The notes under the pieces are model-generated. The model did not search any database, was not told where the DNA came from, and saw only the letters and a program-made list of their open reading frames with translations. Source: Ruminococcus flavefaciens (GTDB taxonomy: Bacteria > Bacillota > Clostridia > Oscillospirales > Ruminococcaceae). From it: DNA of 5,716 bases. Below are positions 1 through 5,095 of this stretch, piece after piece. Position 1 is the first letter of the stretch. Each line of letters opens with the position of its first letter. The DNA lies in contig CADBAC010000094.1 in NCBI GenBank assembly GCA_902792495.1, positions 1 through 5,716 on the forward strand, in the 5' to 3' direction. Both the position numbers and the translations under genes were made by a program.

Positions 1-42
1 CCTCGGGCTCCCACAATTCCCATTGCGCCTAAATGGAAGGAC

Positions 43-67
43 GAGGGCGCACACTGTGCGCCCCTAC
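43..67 (-). repeat. GTAGGGG-type palindromic repeat, 5' copy
   Basis: A 9-bp perfect stem (GGGCGCACA at 45-53 with TGTGCGCCC at 55-63) around a single central base, flanked by CCTAC on the right. Read on the minus strand it starts GTAGGGGCGCAC. The 25 bases 43-67 are the exact reverse complement of 3041-3065, so the two copies form a perfect inverted pair about 3 kb apart. There is no T-run on the exit side in either direction that would make it a convincing terminator. It probably belongs to a dispersed small palindromic (REP-like) family; the function is unknown. Confidence 0.75.
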
Positions 68-100
68 AAAAAGTTGCATCAACTCTAACAAACAAGCAGT

Positions 101-190
101 GCCAACGAGCGAAAGCAGATCATGCTGAACGTACATAGTAAGCGAGCGCAGCAAGCGAATCGTGATTGGGGTCAAGCTGCCGTCAGCTTG
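101..190 (-). repeat. Diverged copy of the 88-bp repeat, inverted
   Basis: The reverse complement of this stretch aligns along its whole length with the tandem units at 2706-2939. Shared blocks include CACGATTCGCT, TCGCTTACT, TGTACGTT and AGCATGATCTGCTTTCGCTCG (split here to stay short). There are about ten differences and a one-base indel in the middle. It includes the internal palindrome CAAGCTG (173-179) / CAGCTTG (184-190) with a 4-base loop, which is also present in the downstream units. It ends just before the promoter of the membrane-protein gene. No coding potential is evident. It lies opposite in orientation to the downstream cluster. Confidence 0.8.
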
Positions 191-207
191 TCAGCTTGTC
201 TGCTTGA
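184..207 (+). repeat. Short tandem of CAGCTTGT-like octamers
   Basis: Three consecutive octamers, CAGCTTGT, CAGCTTGT and CTGCTTGA, run from the arm of the 88-bp repeat palindrome into the -35 box of the next promoter. They look like a small slippage expansion of the repeat arm. The last octamer supplies the first four bases (TTGA) of the -35 hexamer, so the repeat edge and promoter edge coincide. Confidence 0.5.
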
Positions 208-232
208 CAAAAAGGAAACATTGTTATATAAT
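204..232 (+). promoter_or_regulatory. Consensus sigma-A promoter for the membrane-protein gene
   Basis: TTGACA (204-209) and TATAAT (227-232) are both exact matches to the vegetative consensus, with an optimal 17-base spacer. Transcription would start near 238-240, leaving a leader of about 50 bases before the ATG at 289. Because the -10 box includes position 232, an upstream TTG start at 232 would lie outside the transcript. A promoter this close to consensus suggests strong constitutive transcription unless a repressor acts; no obvious operator was seen. Confidence 0.85.
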
Positions 233-276
233 TGACTATGTATTGTCAGGCGATACCTGACCTCTTATATATCGAT

Positions 277-283
277 AGGGGGA
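277..283 (+). promoter_or_regulatory. Ribosome binding site that sets the start at 289
   Basis: AGGGGGA lies 5 bases before the ATG at 289. No comparable Shine-Dalgarno sequence precedes the in-frame TTG at 232 or ATG at 238, and both of those lie at or before the predicted transcription start. Confidence 0.75.
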
Positions 284-288
284 AAATA

Positions 289-2682
289 ATGAATACATTC
301 CTTTTTATAATAATGTTTATCATATCCGCAGGAACTTCATTCTGCTTCCTGAGGGAGATAAAACGTGACCTGAAGAATGAAAAGGCTCCGAAGCATCTTT
401 CAGCACTAATGAGCCTTTCAAGAGGTGCGGCGGTATTCCTTTTCTTTATCGCAATATCCGCAGCAGTAAAGCTTATCTACTTCGGTGTCTACTCTGACGG
501 CTTTGTGCTTCTCGGACTTATGTCAGCGGTCTCAATGCTTCTGTGCGAACTGAACAAGCGCAGCCAAAGCAACCTGTTCGGCACAGCGGCTAAGGCATTG
601 TTTATTGCAGCCCTGCTTGAGGTGACTGTGTTCAATTCCGCTACTTACCGTATGTTCTTCGGCAATTACAACGAGATGGAGTTCACAGCAGAACAATGCG
701 CCTGCGCTGACGGAGTTGAGTATCGTCCGAAAGAAAAGGACATCGTAGTAAAGGGCAATAAATCGGCTATATTCACCTTTGAGAATATCAACCGTCCCAT
801 AAGAGATGTCTATATTGATATTTACTATGAATACAACTCAGGCGGTGCGGCAGTCTCGGTAGACGCTATGGACGAAAGCCAGACTACCATTTACCGTGAG
901 GGCATAGGCAAGGGCACTACCGTAAGGGACAAGTGGCATTCACAGTATATACCTCTCGAATTATCAGGAGATGTGAGCGCTCTGAAACTTACGATATCCC
1001 CTCTGACAGGCGGTATCATCTATATCGACGGCATATCCCTCAACTCACAGATACCTATAGATGTATCGTGGGCGAGAGTGCTGATGATAATAGGTCTGAC
1101 GGTGTTCTTCTACTGGATAACCAAGTGCAGCAGTTCGCAGAAAAGCGTTATCAAGAGCGAGAAACTCCTGAGACGTTCAGCAGCCGTTATCACAGCGACG
1201 GCCTGCGTTATAGTGGTCATCGTTACAAATATGAAGCTTAACGGCGTTGAGTGGTCATATCTGCTGAAGCAGGAGACGGGAAATCAGGTCTCTCAGGAAC
1301 TTCCCGAAGCTTTTGAACACGGAAGCACTCATCTCCTTGAAGGCCCCACCGAGGACGTTGTGGAGTTCGACAATATCTACGACAAGGCATACCGTGAAGC
1401 AAACGAGATAAACATCAAGTGGGACCACGTATACTATGAGGGCAATTATTACTCATATTACGGCATAGCGCCTGTTATACTGCTGTTCCTGCCTTATCAC
1501 AAATTAACGGGATATTGCTTCCCTGACCAGGGTGCAGTTCTTATATTTGCTATTATCGGCATTATCGGCCTTACCTTTGTGTTCATGGAATTCATGAAGA
1601 AGCTGTTCCCGAAAACTCCTGTGGGACTTGCTGTGGCAGGGCTGATAATTCTCCAGACAGCCAGCGGAATATGGTACAGTGTAGGCCGTCCGCTTTTCTA
1701 TGAGGTGGCAATGTCGGCAGGCTTCTGCTTTATGACATGGGCGGTATACTTCATGTTTTCGGCTAATATAGTAGGCGGAGGAAAGATATCCCTCCCACGT
1801 ACAGCCCTTTCTTCGCTGTTTTTCGCAATAGCCGTACTGTCAAGACCTACCCTTGTGCTTTACTGCATTTGTGCGGCAGGCTTCATGGTGTTCGCACTTC
1901 CAAGAACTTCGGGAGTCCGCAGAGCATCCGACGGAAAGAAGAAGCAGAAACTCTTCACAGCTTCGGCTGTACGCTATCTTGCGTGTGCAATAGCACCTAT
2001 GGCGGCGCTGGGACTTGTGCAGATGTGGTACAACTACGACCGTTTCGGAAGTCCCTTTGAGTTCGGCATACAGTATTCGCTCACCATCAACGACTTCACA
2101 AAGGCGCAGTTCCATCCTCGTCTTTCACTTATAGCGCTGTACAATTATCTGTTCAATCCGCCTGTATTCTCTGCAAGCTATCCATTCGTATCGACCAATT
2201 TCCAGTTCCTAGATACCAACGGATTCTTCTATGAGGACAGGATATCCACTCTCAATTCATCAGGACTTTTCTTCCTTGCGCTGCCGATGTTCGCATATTT
2301 CATTGCAGGCAAGGCGCTGAAGAGGATACCCGAAAAGAAGAAAAAGCTTCAGGCGGTGGCATATGTGGGCATCCCCTGTGTGATAATACCTGTGGCGATA
2401 ATCGCTTCTGTATGGGAGAGCGGATATGCGGTCCGCTACATGGTTGACTTCTCATGGCAGTCGATTCTCGGCGCATATGCGATAATCTTCTATATTTACT
2501 CAAAGGTAAACGAAAAGACAAAGCGTGATATTATAAGGAAGTTCATATGCTTCTCTGTGCTGTGGACGCTTGTGGTAAGCGGTACTCAGTCGGTAAATCA
2601 GGCATTCCGCTATGGTTCTGCCAATATGGATCATCCTGATGTAGCCTACGAAACAGAACAGCTTTACGCCTTCTGGAAATAG
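289..2682 (+). CDS. Polytopic membrane protein, probable GT-C-like glycosyltransferase
   Basis: A 797-residue integral membrane protein. Hydrophobic segments lie near residues 1-20, 46-66, 70-87, 101-117, 262-279, 298-316, 388-405, 415-438, 445-465, 470-492, 505-535, 562-580, 690-710, 720-738 and 750-768. Residues about 121-258 are polar and beta-rich and look like an extracytoplasmic domain of jelly-roll or carbohydrate-binding type; a second soluble stretch covers about 317-386. Recognisable family-style motifs are YYSYYGIAPVILLFLPY (about 388-403), LSRPTLVLY (517-525), YNYDRFGSPFEFG (581-593) and SGYAVRYMVD (711-720). These resemble large GT-C fold membrane proteins of Clostridia and Actinobacteria thought to transfer sugars from polyprenyl-phosphate donors at the outer membrane face, but no catalytic acid was assigned with certainty. 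The ATG at 289 is preferred for its ribosome binding site and promoter position. The gene is monocistronic, with no cell-wall or capsule genes visible beside it, and is flanked by inverted repeats. The substrate is unknown; membrane topology is more certain than enzymatic function. Confidence 0.8.
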   Translation: MNTFLFIIMFIISAGTSFCFLREIKRDLKNEKAPKHLSALMSLSRGAAVFLFFIAISAAVKLIYFGVYSDGFVLLGLMSAVSMLLCELNKRSQSNLFGTAAKALFIAALLEVTVFNSATYRMFFGNYNEMEFTAEQCACADGVEYRPKEKDIVVKGNKSAIFTFENINRPIRDVYIDIYYEYNSGGAAVSVDAMDESQTTIYREGIGKGTTVRDKWHSQYIPLELSGDVSALKLTISPLTGGIIYIDGISLNSQIPIDVSWARVLMIIGLTVFFYWITKCSSSQKSVIKSEKLLRRSAAVITATACVIVVIVTNMKLNGVEWSYLLKQETGNQVSQELPEAFEHGSTHLLEGPTEDVVEFDNIYDKAYREANEINIKWDHVYYEGNYYSYYGIAPVILLFLPYHKLTGYCFPDQGAVLIFAIIGIIGLTFVFMEFMKKLFPKTPVGLAVAGLIILQTASGIWYSVGRPLFYEVAMSAGFCFMTWAVYFMFSANIVGGGKISLPRTALSSLFFAIAVLSRPTLVLYCICAAGFMVFALPRTSGVRRASDGKKKQKLFTASAVRYLACAIAPMAALGLVQMWYNYDRFGSPFEFGIQYSLTINDFTKAQFHPRLSLIALYNYLFNPPVFSASYPFVSTNFQFLDTNGFFYEDRISTLNSSGLFFLALPMFAYFIAGKALKRIPEKKKKLQAVAYVGIPCVIIPVAIIASVWESGYAVRYMVDFSWQSILGAYAIIFYIYSKVNEKTKRDIIRKFICFSVLWTLVVSGTQSVNQAFRYGSANMDHPDVAYETEQLYAFWK

Positions 2683-2699
2683 GCGGGGACGCCCCCGCC
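2682..2699 (+). other. GC-rich hairpin at the stop codon
   Basis: A 7-bp all-G/C stem (GGCGGGG 2682-2688 with CCCCGCC 2693-2699) with loop ACGC begins on the last base of the TAG stop codon. It is followed by GGCGGG rather than a T-run, so it is not a standard intrinsic terminator. It could protect the mRNA 3' end, or be another small palindrome of the kind found through this region. Confidence 0.5.
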
Positions 2700-2705
2700 G
2701 GCGGG

Positions 2706-2939
2706 CACGATTCGCTCGTAAACTCGCTTACTCTGTACGTTAAGCTGAATCTGCTTTCGCTCGTTGGCAAGCTGATGCCAGCTTGACCGCAGTCACGATT
2801 CGCTCGTAAACTCACTTACTCTGTACGTTAAGCATGATCTGCTTTCGCTCGTTGGCAAGCTGACGCCAGCTTGACCGCAGTCACGATTCGCTCGTAAACT
2901 CGCTTACTCTGTACGTTAAGCATGATCTGCTTTCGCTCG
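2706..2939 (+). repeat. 88-bp tandem repeat, about 2.7 copies
   Basis: Units begin with CACGATTCGCTCGTAAACTC at 2706, 2794 and 2882, giving an exact 88-base period. Units 1 and 2 are complete; unit 3 stops matching after 2939 (58 bases). Units differ at only a few positions: CTCGCTTA versus CTCACTTA, AGCTGAAT versus AGCATGAT, and GATGCC versus GACGCC. Each complete unit contains a 7-bp palindrome CAAGCTG/CAGCTTG (2768-2785 and 2856-2873) with a 4-base loop. There are no unique spacers between units, so it is not a CRISPR array. Open frames through it are repeat artefacts. A related inverted copy lies at 101-190. Function unknown. Confidence 0.9.
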
Positions 2940-2974
2940 CTGACACTTCTTGTATTATTCTATTCACATAAACC

Positions 2975-3005
2975 GTAGGGGCCGCCTTTGGCGGTCCTTA
3001 TTTTT
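2975..3005 (+). terminator. Possible intrinsic terminator built on a GTAGGGG-type element
   Basis: The stem GGGCCGCC (2979-2986) pairs with GGCGGTCC (2990-2997), with one G-U pair and a TTT loop, and is followed by TTATTTTT (2998-3005) and a further T-run a few bases later. It begins with GTAGGGG like the other palindromic elements. As the first hairpin with a T-tract after the membrane-protein gene, it could end that transcript about 300 bases past the stop codon. The family membership is clearer than the terminator function. Confidence 0.5.
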
Positions 3006-3040
3006 GCTGTTTTTCTCCGCAAATTACCGTATATCGGATC

Positions 3041-3080
3041 GTAGGGGCGCACAGTGTGCGCCCTCAGTTGACCGTAAAAG
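3041..3080 (+). repeat. GTAGGGG-type palindromic repeat, 3' copy
   Basis: GTAGGGG followed by the perfect 9-bp stem GGGCGCACA (3045-3053) / TGTGCGCCC (3055-3063) with one central base. Positions 3041-3065 are the exact reverse complement of 43-67. Its right-hand flank CTCAGTTGACCGTAAAA resembles the flank of the element at 3158 (CTCAGTTTGCCGTAAAT), so the repeat unit is longer than the palindrome and includes about 15 extra bases. Confidence 0.75.
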
Positions 3081-3119
3081 TCGTTTTTGAGATTGATTAT
3101 ATCAAGGGCACTCGGAAAA

Positions 3120-3166
3120 CGCCCCCTACAATTTGGCTGTTCTGCGTGAATGATTTTGTAGGGGCG
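3120..3166. repeat. Facing half-elements forming an inverted repeat
   Basis: CGCCCCCTACAA (3120-3131) is the reverse complement of TTGTAGGGGCG (3156-3166) apart from one extra C. It therefore looks like a minus-strand edge of the same GTAGGGG family facing the plus-strand copy that starts at 3158. Between them are 24 bases with no recognised feature. Confidence 0.5.
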
Positions 3167-3196
3167 AGTTCCGCTCGCCCTCAGTTTGCCGTAAAT
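3158..3196 (+). repeat. GTAGGGG-type palindromic repeat, second direct copy
   Basis: GTAGGGGCGAG followed by a 7-bp stem GGGCGAG (3162-3168) / CTCGCCC (3174-3180) with a 5-base loop, then CTCAGTTTGCCGTAAAT. It starts 117 bases after the copy at 3041. The stem sequence differs from that copy (GCGAG instead of GCGCACA) but base pairing is kept, so the hairpin shape rather than the base sequence is conserved between copies. Confidence 0.65.
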
Positions 3197-3226
3197 TACA
3201 CGAAAAACATAAAATGCTGCTCTATA

Positions 3227-3255
3227 GAATATTTCTCCTCCCCCACGAATAGAAT
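3227..3255 (+). promoter_or_regulatory. Sigma-E-like sporulation promoter upstream of yabP
   Basis: GAATATT (3227-3233) fits the sigma-E -35 pattern (KMATATT in B. subtilis). After exactly 14 bases, AATAGAAT (3248-3255) matches 6 of 8 positions of the sigma-E -10 consensus CATACAAT. Transcription would start around 3262, just before the ribosome binding site. yabP is a mother-cell sigma-E gene in B. subtilis, so motif and context agree. No good sigma-A promoter was seen immediately upstream. Confidence 0.6.
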
Positions 3256-3282
3256 TATTACAGTTAAAAGGAGGAATGTCCC

Positions 3283-3561
3283 ATGCAGGAGAAAACAGTT
3301 AAACACGACCAGAACCTTATACTGGAAAACAGGAAGAATCTGAGCATTTCAGGCATAACCGATGTTGACAGCTTTGATGAGAAGTCCATCGAACTCTACA
3401 CTCAGCTTGGCGAACTTACCATACAGGGCCGTGAACTGCATATAGATTCCATGAGCGTCGAAACGGGAGATATGACCATAACAGGCGATATATGGGCGAT
3501 AATCTACGGCGACAAGGACAGGAAAGGCCCCATATCCGCTCTGGGGAAGCTGTTCCGATGA
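3283..3561 (+). CDS. yabP: Sporulation protein YabP
   Basis: A 92-residue soluble protein of the YabP/YqfC family, whose members are made in the mother cell during sporulation and contribute to spore envelope formation; the biochemical role is not established. The family signature is clear: LILENRKNLSISGITDVDSF (residues about 12-31), then LYTQLGELTIQGRELHIDSM and the beta-rich stretch TGDMTITGDIWAIIY, ending GKLFR. Length is normal for the family. A strong ribosome binding site (AAAAGGAGGA, 3266-3275) lies 7 bases before the ATG. The stop codon overlaps the yabQ start in an ATGA, pointing to translational coupling. Likely controlled by sigma-E. Confidence 0.94.
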   Translation: MQEKTVKHDQNLILENRKNLSISGITDVDSFDEKSIELYTQLGELTIQGRELHIDSMSVETGDMTITGDIWAIIYGDKDRKGPISALGKLFR

Positions 3562-4097
3562 AGGTTCCTGAGACATTTTTTTCCGTCAGCGAGGAGGCAT
3601 GGCTGTTCATGCTTTCCTGCGCTCTCGGTGCGGCTATCGGGCTGTTTGGCGAGATCGTCAGAACTTTCAGGTGCATTTTCCCTCATGGTGCTATCCTCAT
3701 TGCCGTGGAGGACATAGCGTTCATGCTGTTCTGGGGAGCGGCTCTCATGGCATTCTCGTCAGTTTGCGCTCTGGGACAGATAAGAGGATATTTCGTTCTC
3801 GGCAGTATCATAGGTGCAGTGCTGTACCGTGCAACGCTGGGGCATATTATTTCGGTGGCAGTCAGGAAGATATCAGGGACAATCAGAACTGCCGTTATAA
3901 GTCCGATGAGAAGGTGCTGTGTATTTATACGTGCAAAAGCAATGTCCAAATTTGTGGGATGTTCCAAAATTTTTGTAAACTCTATTAAAAAAGTAGAAAT
4001 ACTATTGCCAAAAGGACTAAACTTGTTGTATAATAAAACAGAAAATAATAAGAGAAAGAACGTGAAAAACGTTGTCAGGAAAAAGGAAACCTCGTAA
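3558..4097 (+). CDS. yabQ: Spore cortex biosynthesis protein YabQ
   Basis: A 179-residue membrane protein of the YabQ family, required for spore cortex formation in B. subtilis, where it localises to the forespore outer membrane. Three hydrophobic segments lie near residues 14-33, 45-68 and 77-101, followed by a basic, mostly soluble tail. Family-like motifs are GLFGEIVRTFR (28-38), EDIAFMLFW (51-59) and QIRGYFVLGSIIGAVLYR (74-91). The ATG at 3558 overlaps the yabP stop by 4 bases, with GGGGAAG (3543-3549) 8 bases upstream; the frame is open further upstream, but that region is inside yabP and lacks a better start. The 3' end carries the divIC promoter and overlaps the divIC start by 26 bases, so the lysine/asparagine-rich C-terminus (YNKTENNKRKNVKN) is partly dictated by regulatory DNA. 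Expected to be expressed with yabP from sigma-E. Confidence 0.88.
   Translation: MKVPETFFSVSEEAWLFMLSCALGAAIGLFGEIVRTFRCIFPHGAILIAVEDIAFMLFWGAALMAFSSVCALGQIRGYFVLGSIIGAVLYRATLGHIISVAVRKISGTIRTAVISPMRRCCVFIRAKAMSKFVGCSKIFVNSIKKVEILLPKGLNLLYNKTENNKRKNVKNVVRKKETS
4005..4034 (+). promoter_or_regulatory. Sigma-A promoter for divIC-yabR inside yabQ
   Basis: TTGCCA (4005-4010, 5 of 6 consensus) and exact TATAAT (4029-4034) are separated by 18 bases. Transcription would begin about 4041, some 30 bases before the divIC start. It lies entirely within the yabQ coding sequence, where the local composition turns A/T-rich. A vegetative promoter here makes sense because divIC is needed for normal division, whereas yabPQ are sporulation genes. 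Confidence 0.7.
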
Positions 4098-4380
4098 ACG
4101 AAAAGGGCTTTTTAATCGTGGTCTGGTAAGGCTTGCAGCTGTGGCCGTTATCATAGGCTGTACTGTTCTCCTCATCGCTACCGAAAAGGATTGCCATGAG
4201 AAGGAAGAACAGATAACTGTCATACAGAACAAGATAGATGCTTACGAGACAGAAAATGCCGAGCTTCAGCGTGTTCTCGACAGCGAGGATAAGGAAGCCT
4301 ATATGGAAAAGGTCGCTCTCGAGGAAAGAGGATACGCTTATCCCGATGAACGCAGATTTTACGATACTACAAGGGATTAA
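4072..4380 (+). CDS. divIC: Septum formation initiator DivIC/FtsB family
   Basis: A 102-residue bitopic membrane protein of the FtsB/DivIC family, which joins FtsL and DivIB/FtsQ in the divisome and helps activate septal peptidoglycan synthesis. The architecture is typical: a basic cytoplasmic N-terminus (KRKPRKRKG, residues 4-12), one transmembrane helix (about 18-37), a coiled coil (about 41-70) and the C-terminal motif AYMEKVALEERGYAYPDERRFYD (76-98; written here in two parts as AYMEKVALEERG and YAYPDERRFYD). TTG at 4072 is the only plausible start: an in-frame TGA at 4063 blocks anything upstream, and the next in-frame ATG would remove the membrane helix. The Shine-Dalgarno is weak (AAGAGAAAG, about 13 bases upstream), so translation may be modest. 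It overlaps the end of yabQ by 26 bases and has its own sigma-A promoter. Confidence 0.9.
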   Translation: MSGKRKPRKRKGLFNRGLVRLAAVAVIIGCTVLLIATEKDCHEKEEQITVIQNKIDAYETENAELQRVLDSEDKEAYMEKVALEERGYAYPDERRFYDTTRD

Positions 4381-4383
4381 TCA

Positions 4384-4400
4384 GGCTTGCAGCGCAGGCC
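4384..4400 (+). promoter_or_regulatory. Hairpin in the divIC-yabR gap
   Basis: A 7-bp stem (GGCTTGC 4384-4390 with GCAGGCC 4394-4400, one G-U pair) with the 3-base loop AGC starts 3 bases after the divIC stop and ends 3 bases before the AAAAAGGAG ribosome binding site of the next gene. Only three Ts follow, so it is unlikely to terminate efficiently. It could partly attenuate, mark an RNA processing site or influence yabR translation. Confidence 0.4.
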
Positions 4401-4424
4401 TTTAAAAAGGAGTTTATATATTTT

Positions 4425-4889
4425 ATGCAGCAACTGGAAATTGGTAAGATCTACAACGGCAAGGTCAAGGGGATAACGCAGTACGGCGCTTTCGTCGATA
4501 TTGAAGGCGGCGGCAGCGGTATGGTGCATATTTCCGAGATAGCCAATACCTATGTCAGTGAGATCCGTGATCACCTTACTGAAAATCAGGAGGTCAAGGT
4601 AAAGGTCATAGGTATAAACGAAGCTGGAAAGGTAAGCCTTTCCATCAAAAAAGCAGCTGAAAATGGGGATTCAGCTCCGCAGCAGAAGCAGAGAAGAGGC
4701 GGCGACCGTGACCAGCGTGAACGCAGGGATAATCGCCCGAAGCCCAATATCTGGGAGCCTAAGAAGCAGACTCCTCCTTCTGAAATGACATTTGAGGATA
4801 TGATGTCACGCTTCAAGCAGACCAGCGAAGAGCGTATGTGCGACCTCAAGAGAAGCACCGACAGAAAAAACGGTACAAGAAGAAAATGA
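4425..4889 (+). CDS. yabR: S1-domain RNA-binding protein, YabR-like
   Basis: A 154-residue cytoplasmic protein with one S1 (OB-fold) RNA-binding domain at residues about 5-76. Typical S1 features are GKIYNGKVKGITQYGAFVDI (7-26), GMVHISEIA (32-40) and VKVKVIGINEAGKVSLSIK (57-75). A charged, arginine-rich low-complexity linker follows (about 77-118), then a conserved-looking C-terminal segment MTFEDMMSRFKQTSEERMCDLKRS (121-144, over two helices), as in clostridial YabR/GSP13-like proteins. B. subtilis YabR is slightly shorter and sits in the same place after divIC. The family is linked to ribosomes or stress, but the exact role is not established. The ribosome binding site AAAAAGGAG (4404-4412) lies 12 bases before the ATG, a somewhat long spacing. 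It is probably co-transcribed with divIC and ends just before a strong terminator. Confidence 0.9.
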   Translation: MQQLEIGKIYNGKVKGITQYGAFVDIEGGGSGMVHISEIANTYVSEIRDHLTENQEVKVKVIGINEAGKVSLSIKKAAENGDSAPQQKQRRGGDRDQRERRDNRPKPNIWEPKKQTPPSEMTFEDMMSRFKQTSEERMCDLKRSTDRKNGTRRK

Positions 4890-4895
4890 GCCTAT

Positions 4896-4919
4896 GCCGC
4901 CCTATAGGGGCGGCTTTTT
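4896..4919 (+). terminator. Rho-independent terminator after yabR
   Basis: A perfect 7-bp G/C stem (GCCGCCC 4896-4902 with GGGCGGC 4908-4914), 5-base loop TATAG, then TTTTT. It lies 6 bases after the yabR stop codon and is the natural end of the yabP-yabQ-divIC-yabR transcripts. Confidence 0.92.
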
Positions 4920-4930
4920 GATTCTTTAAT

Positions 4931-4966
4931 GAAAAAGCTTAATGCATCTGAAAACGCAGCTTTTTC
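4931..4966. terminator. Possible second, bidirectional terminator hairpin
   Basis: A perfect 9-bp stem (GAAAAAGCT 4931-4939 with AGCTTTTTC 4958-4966) encloses an 18-base loop. The A-tract and T-tract are symmetrical, so it could act as backup on either strand, but the core is A/T-rich and the loop is large, making it weak. Confidence 0.35.
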
Positions 4967-5002
4967 TTCCTCTCATTGTGCGTAGTGCATAAAAATAAAA
5001 GG

Positions 5003-5031
5003 TTGTATTTTATGTTTAAATGTGATATAAT
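5003..5031 (+). promoter_or_regulatory. Extended -10 promoter for the nucleoside kinase gene
   Basis: TATAAT (5026-5031) is preceded by TG one base upstream (5023-5024), an extended -10. A weak -35, TTGTAT (5003-5008), sits 17 bases upstream. Transcription would start near 5038-5040, leaving a leader of about 55 bases. No riboswitch-like structure was recognised in this leader. Confidence 0.7.
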
Positions 5032-5095
5032 GATATATTATAACTCATTTGTGAAATAGATCTGCGGCACTTGATGCCTTAAAGGAGATAGATGA

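Noticed and set aside
43..67. Intrinsic terminator of an upstream gene
   Set aside because: The stem is strong but no T-run follows it on the plus strand, and on the minus strand the T-run lies before rather than after the stem.
232..288. A longer membrane-protein start at TTG 232 or ATG 238, adding up to 19 residues
   Set aside because: Position 232 is the last base of a perfect TATAAT box and 238 lies at the expected transcription start, while the ATG at 289 has a strong ribosome binding site.
2543..2815. A minus-strand open frame of 90 codons
   Set aside because: It is antisense to the membrane-protein gene and the first repeat unit, with low-complexity composition and no start signals.
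2706..2939. CRISPR array
   Set aside because: Units are 88 bases, follow each other directly with no unique spacers, and no cas genes are nearby.
101..2939. Phase-variable invertible element controlled by the inverted repeats
   Set aside because: The promoter and gene would invert together, so expression would not switch, the repeats are diverged, and no recombinase is visible in the window.
3056..3343. A 95-codon open frame on the plus strand
   Set aside because: It runs through the palindromic repeats and into yabP in another frame, has no ribosome binding site and does not resemble a protein family.
3492..3557. An upstream extension of yabQ by 22 residues
   Set aside because: It would lie fully inside yabP; the ATG at 3558 in the ATGA overlap has the better-placed ribosome binding site and gives the expected family N-terminus.
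3599..3988. A 129-codon plus-strand open frame
   Set aside because: It is a shadow frame of yabQ, rich in Cys, His and Arg, with no family resemblance.
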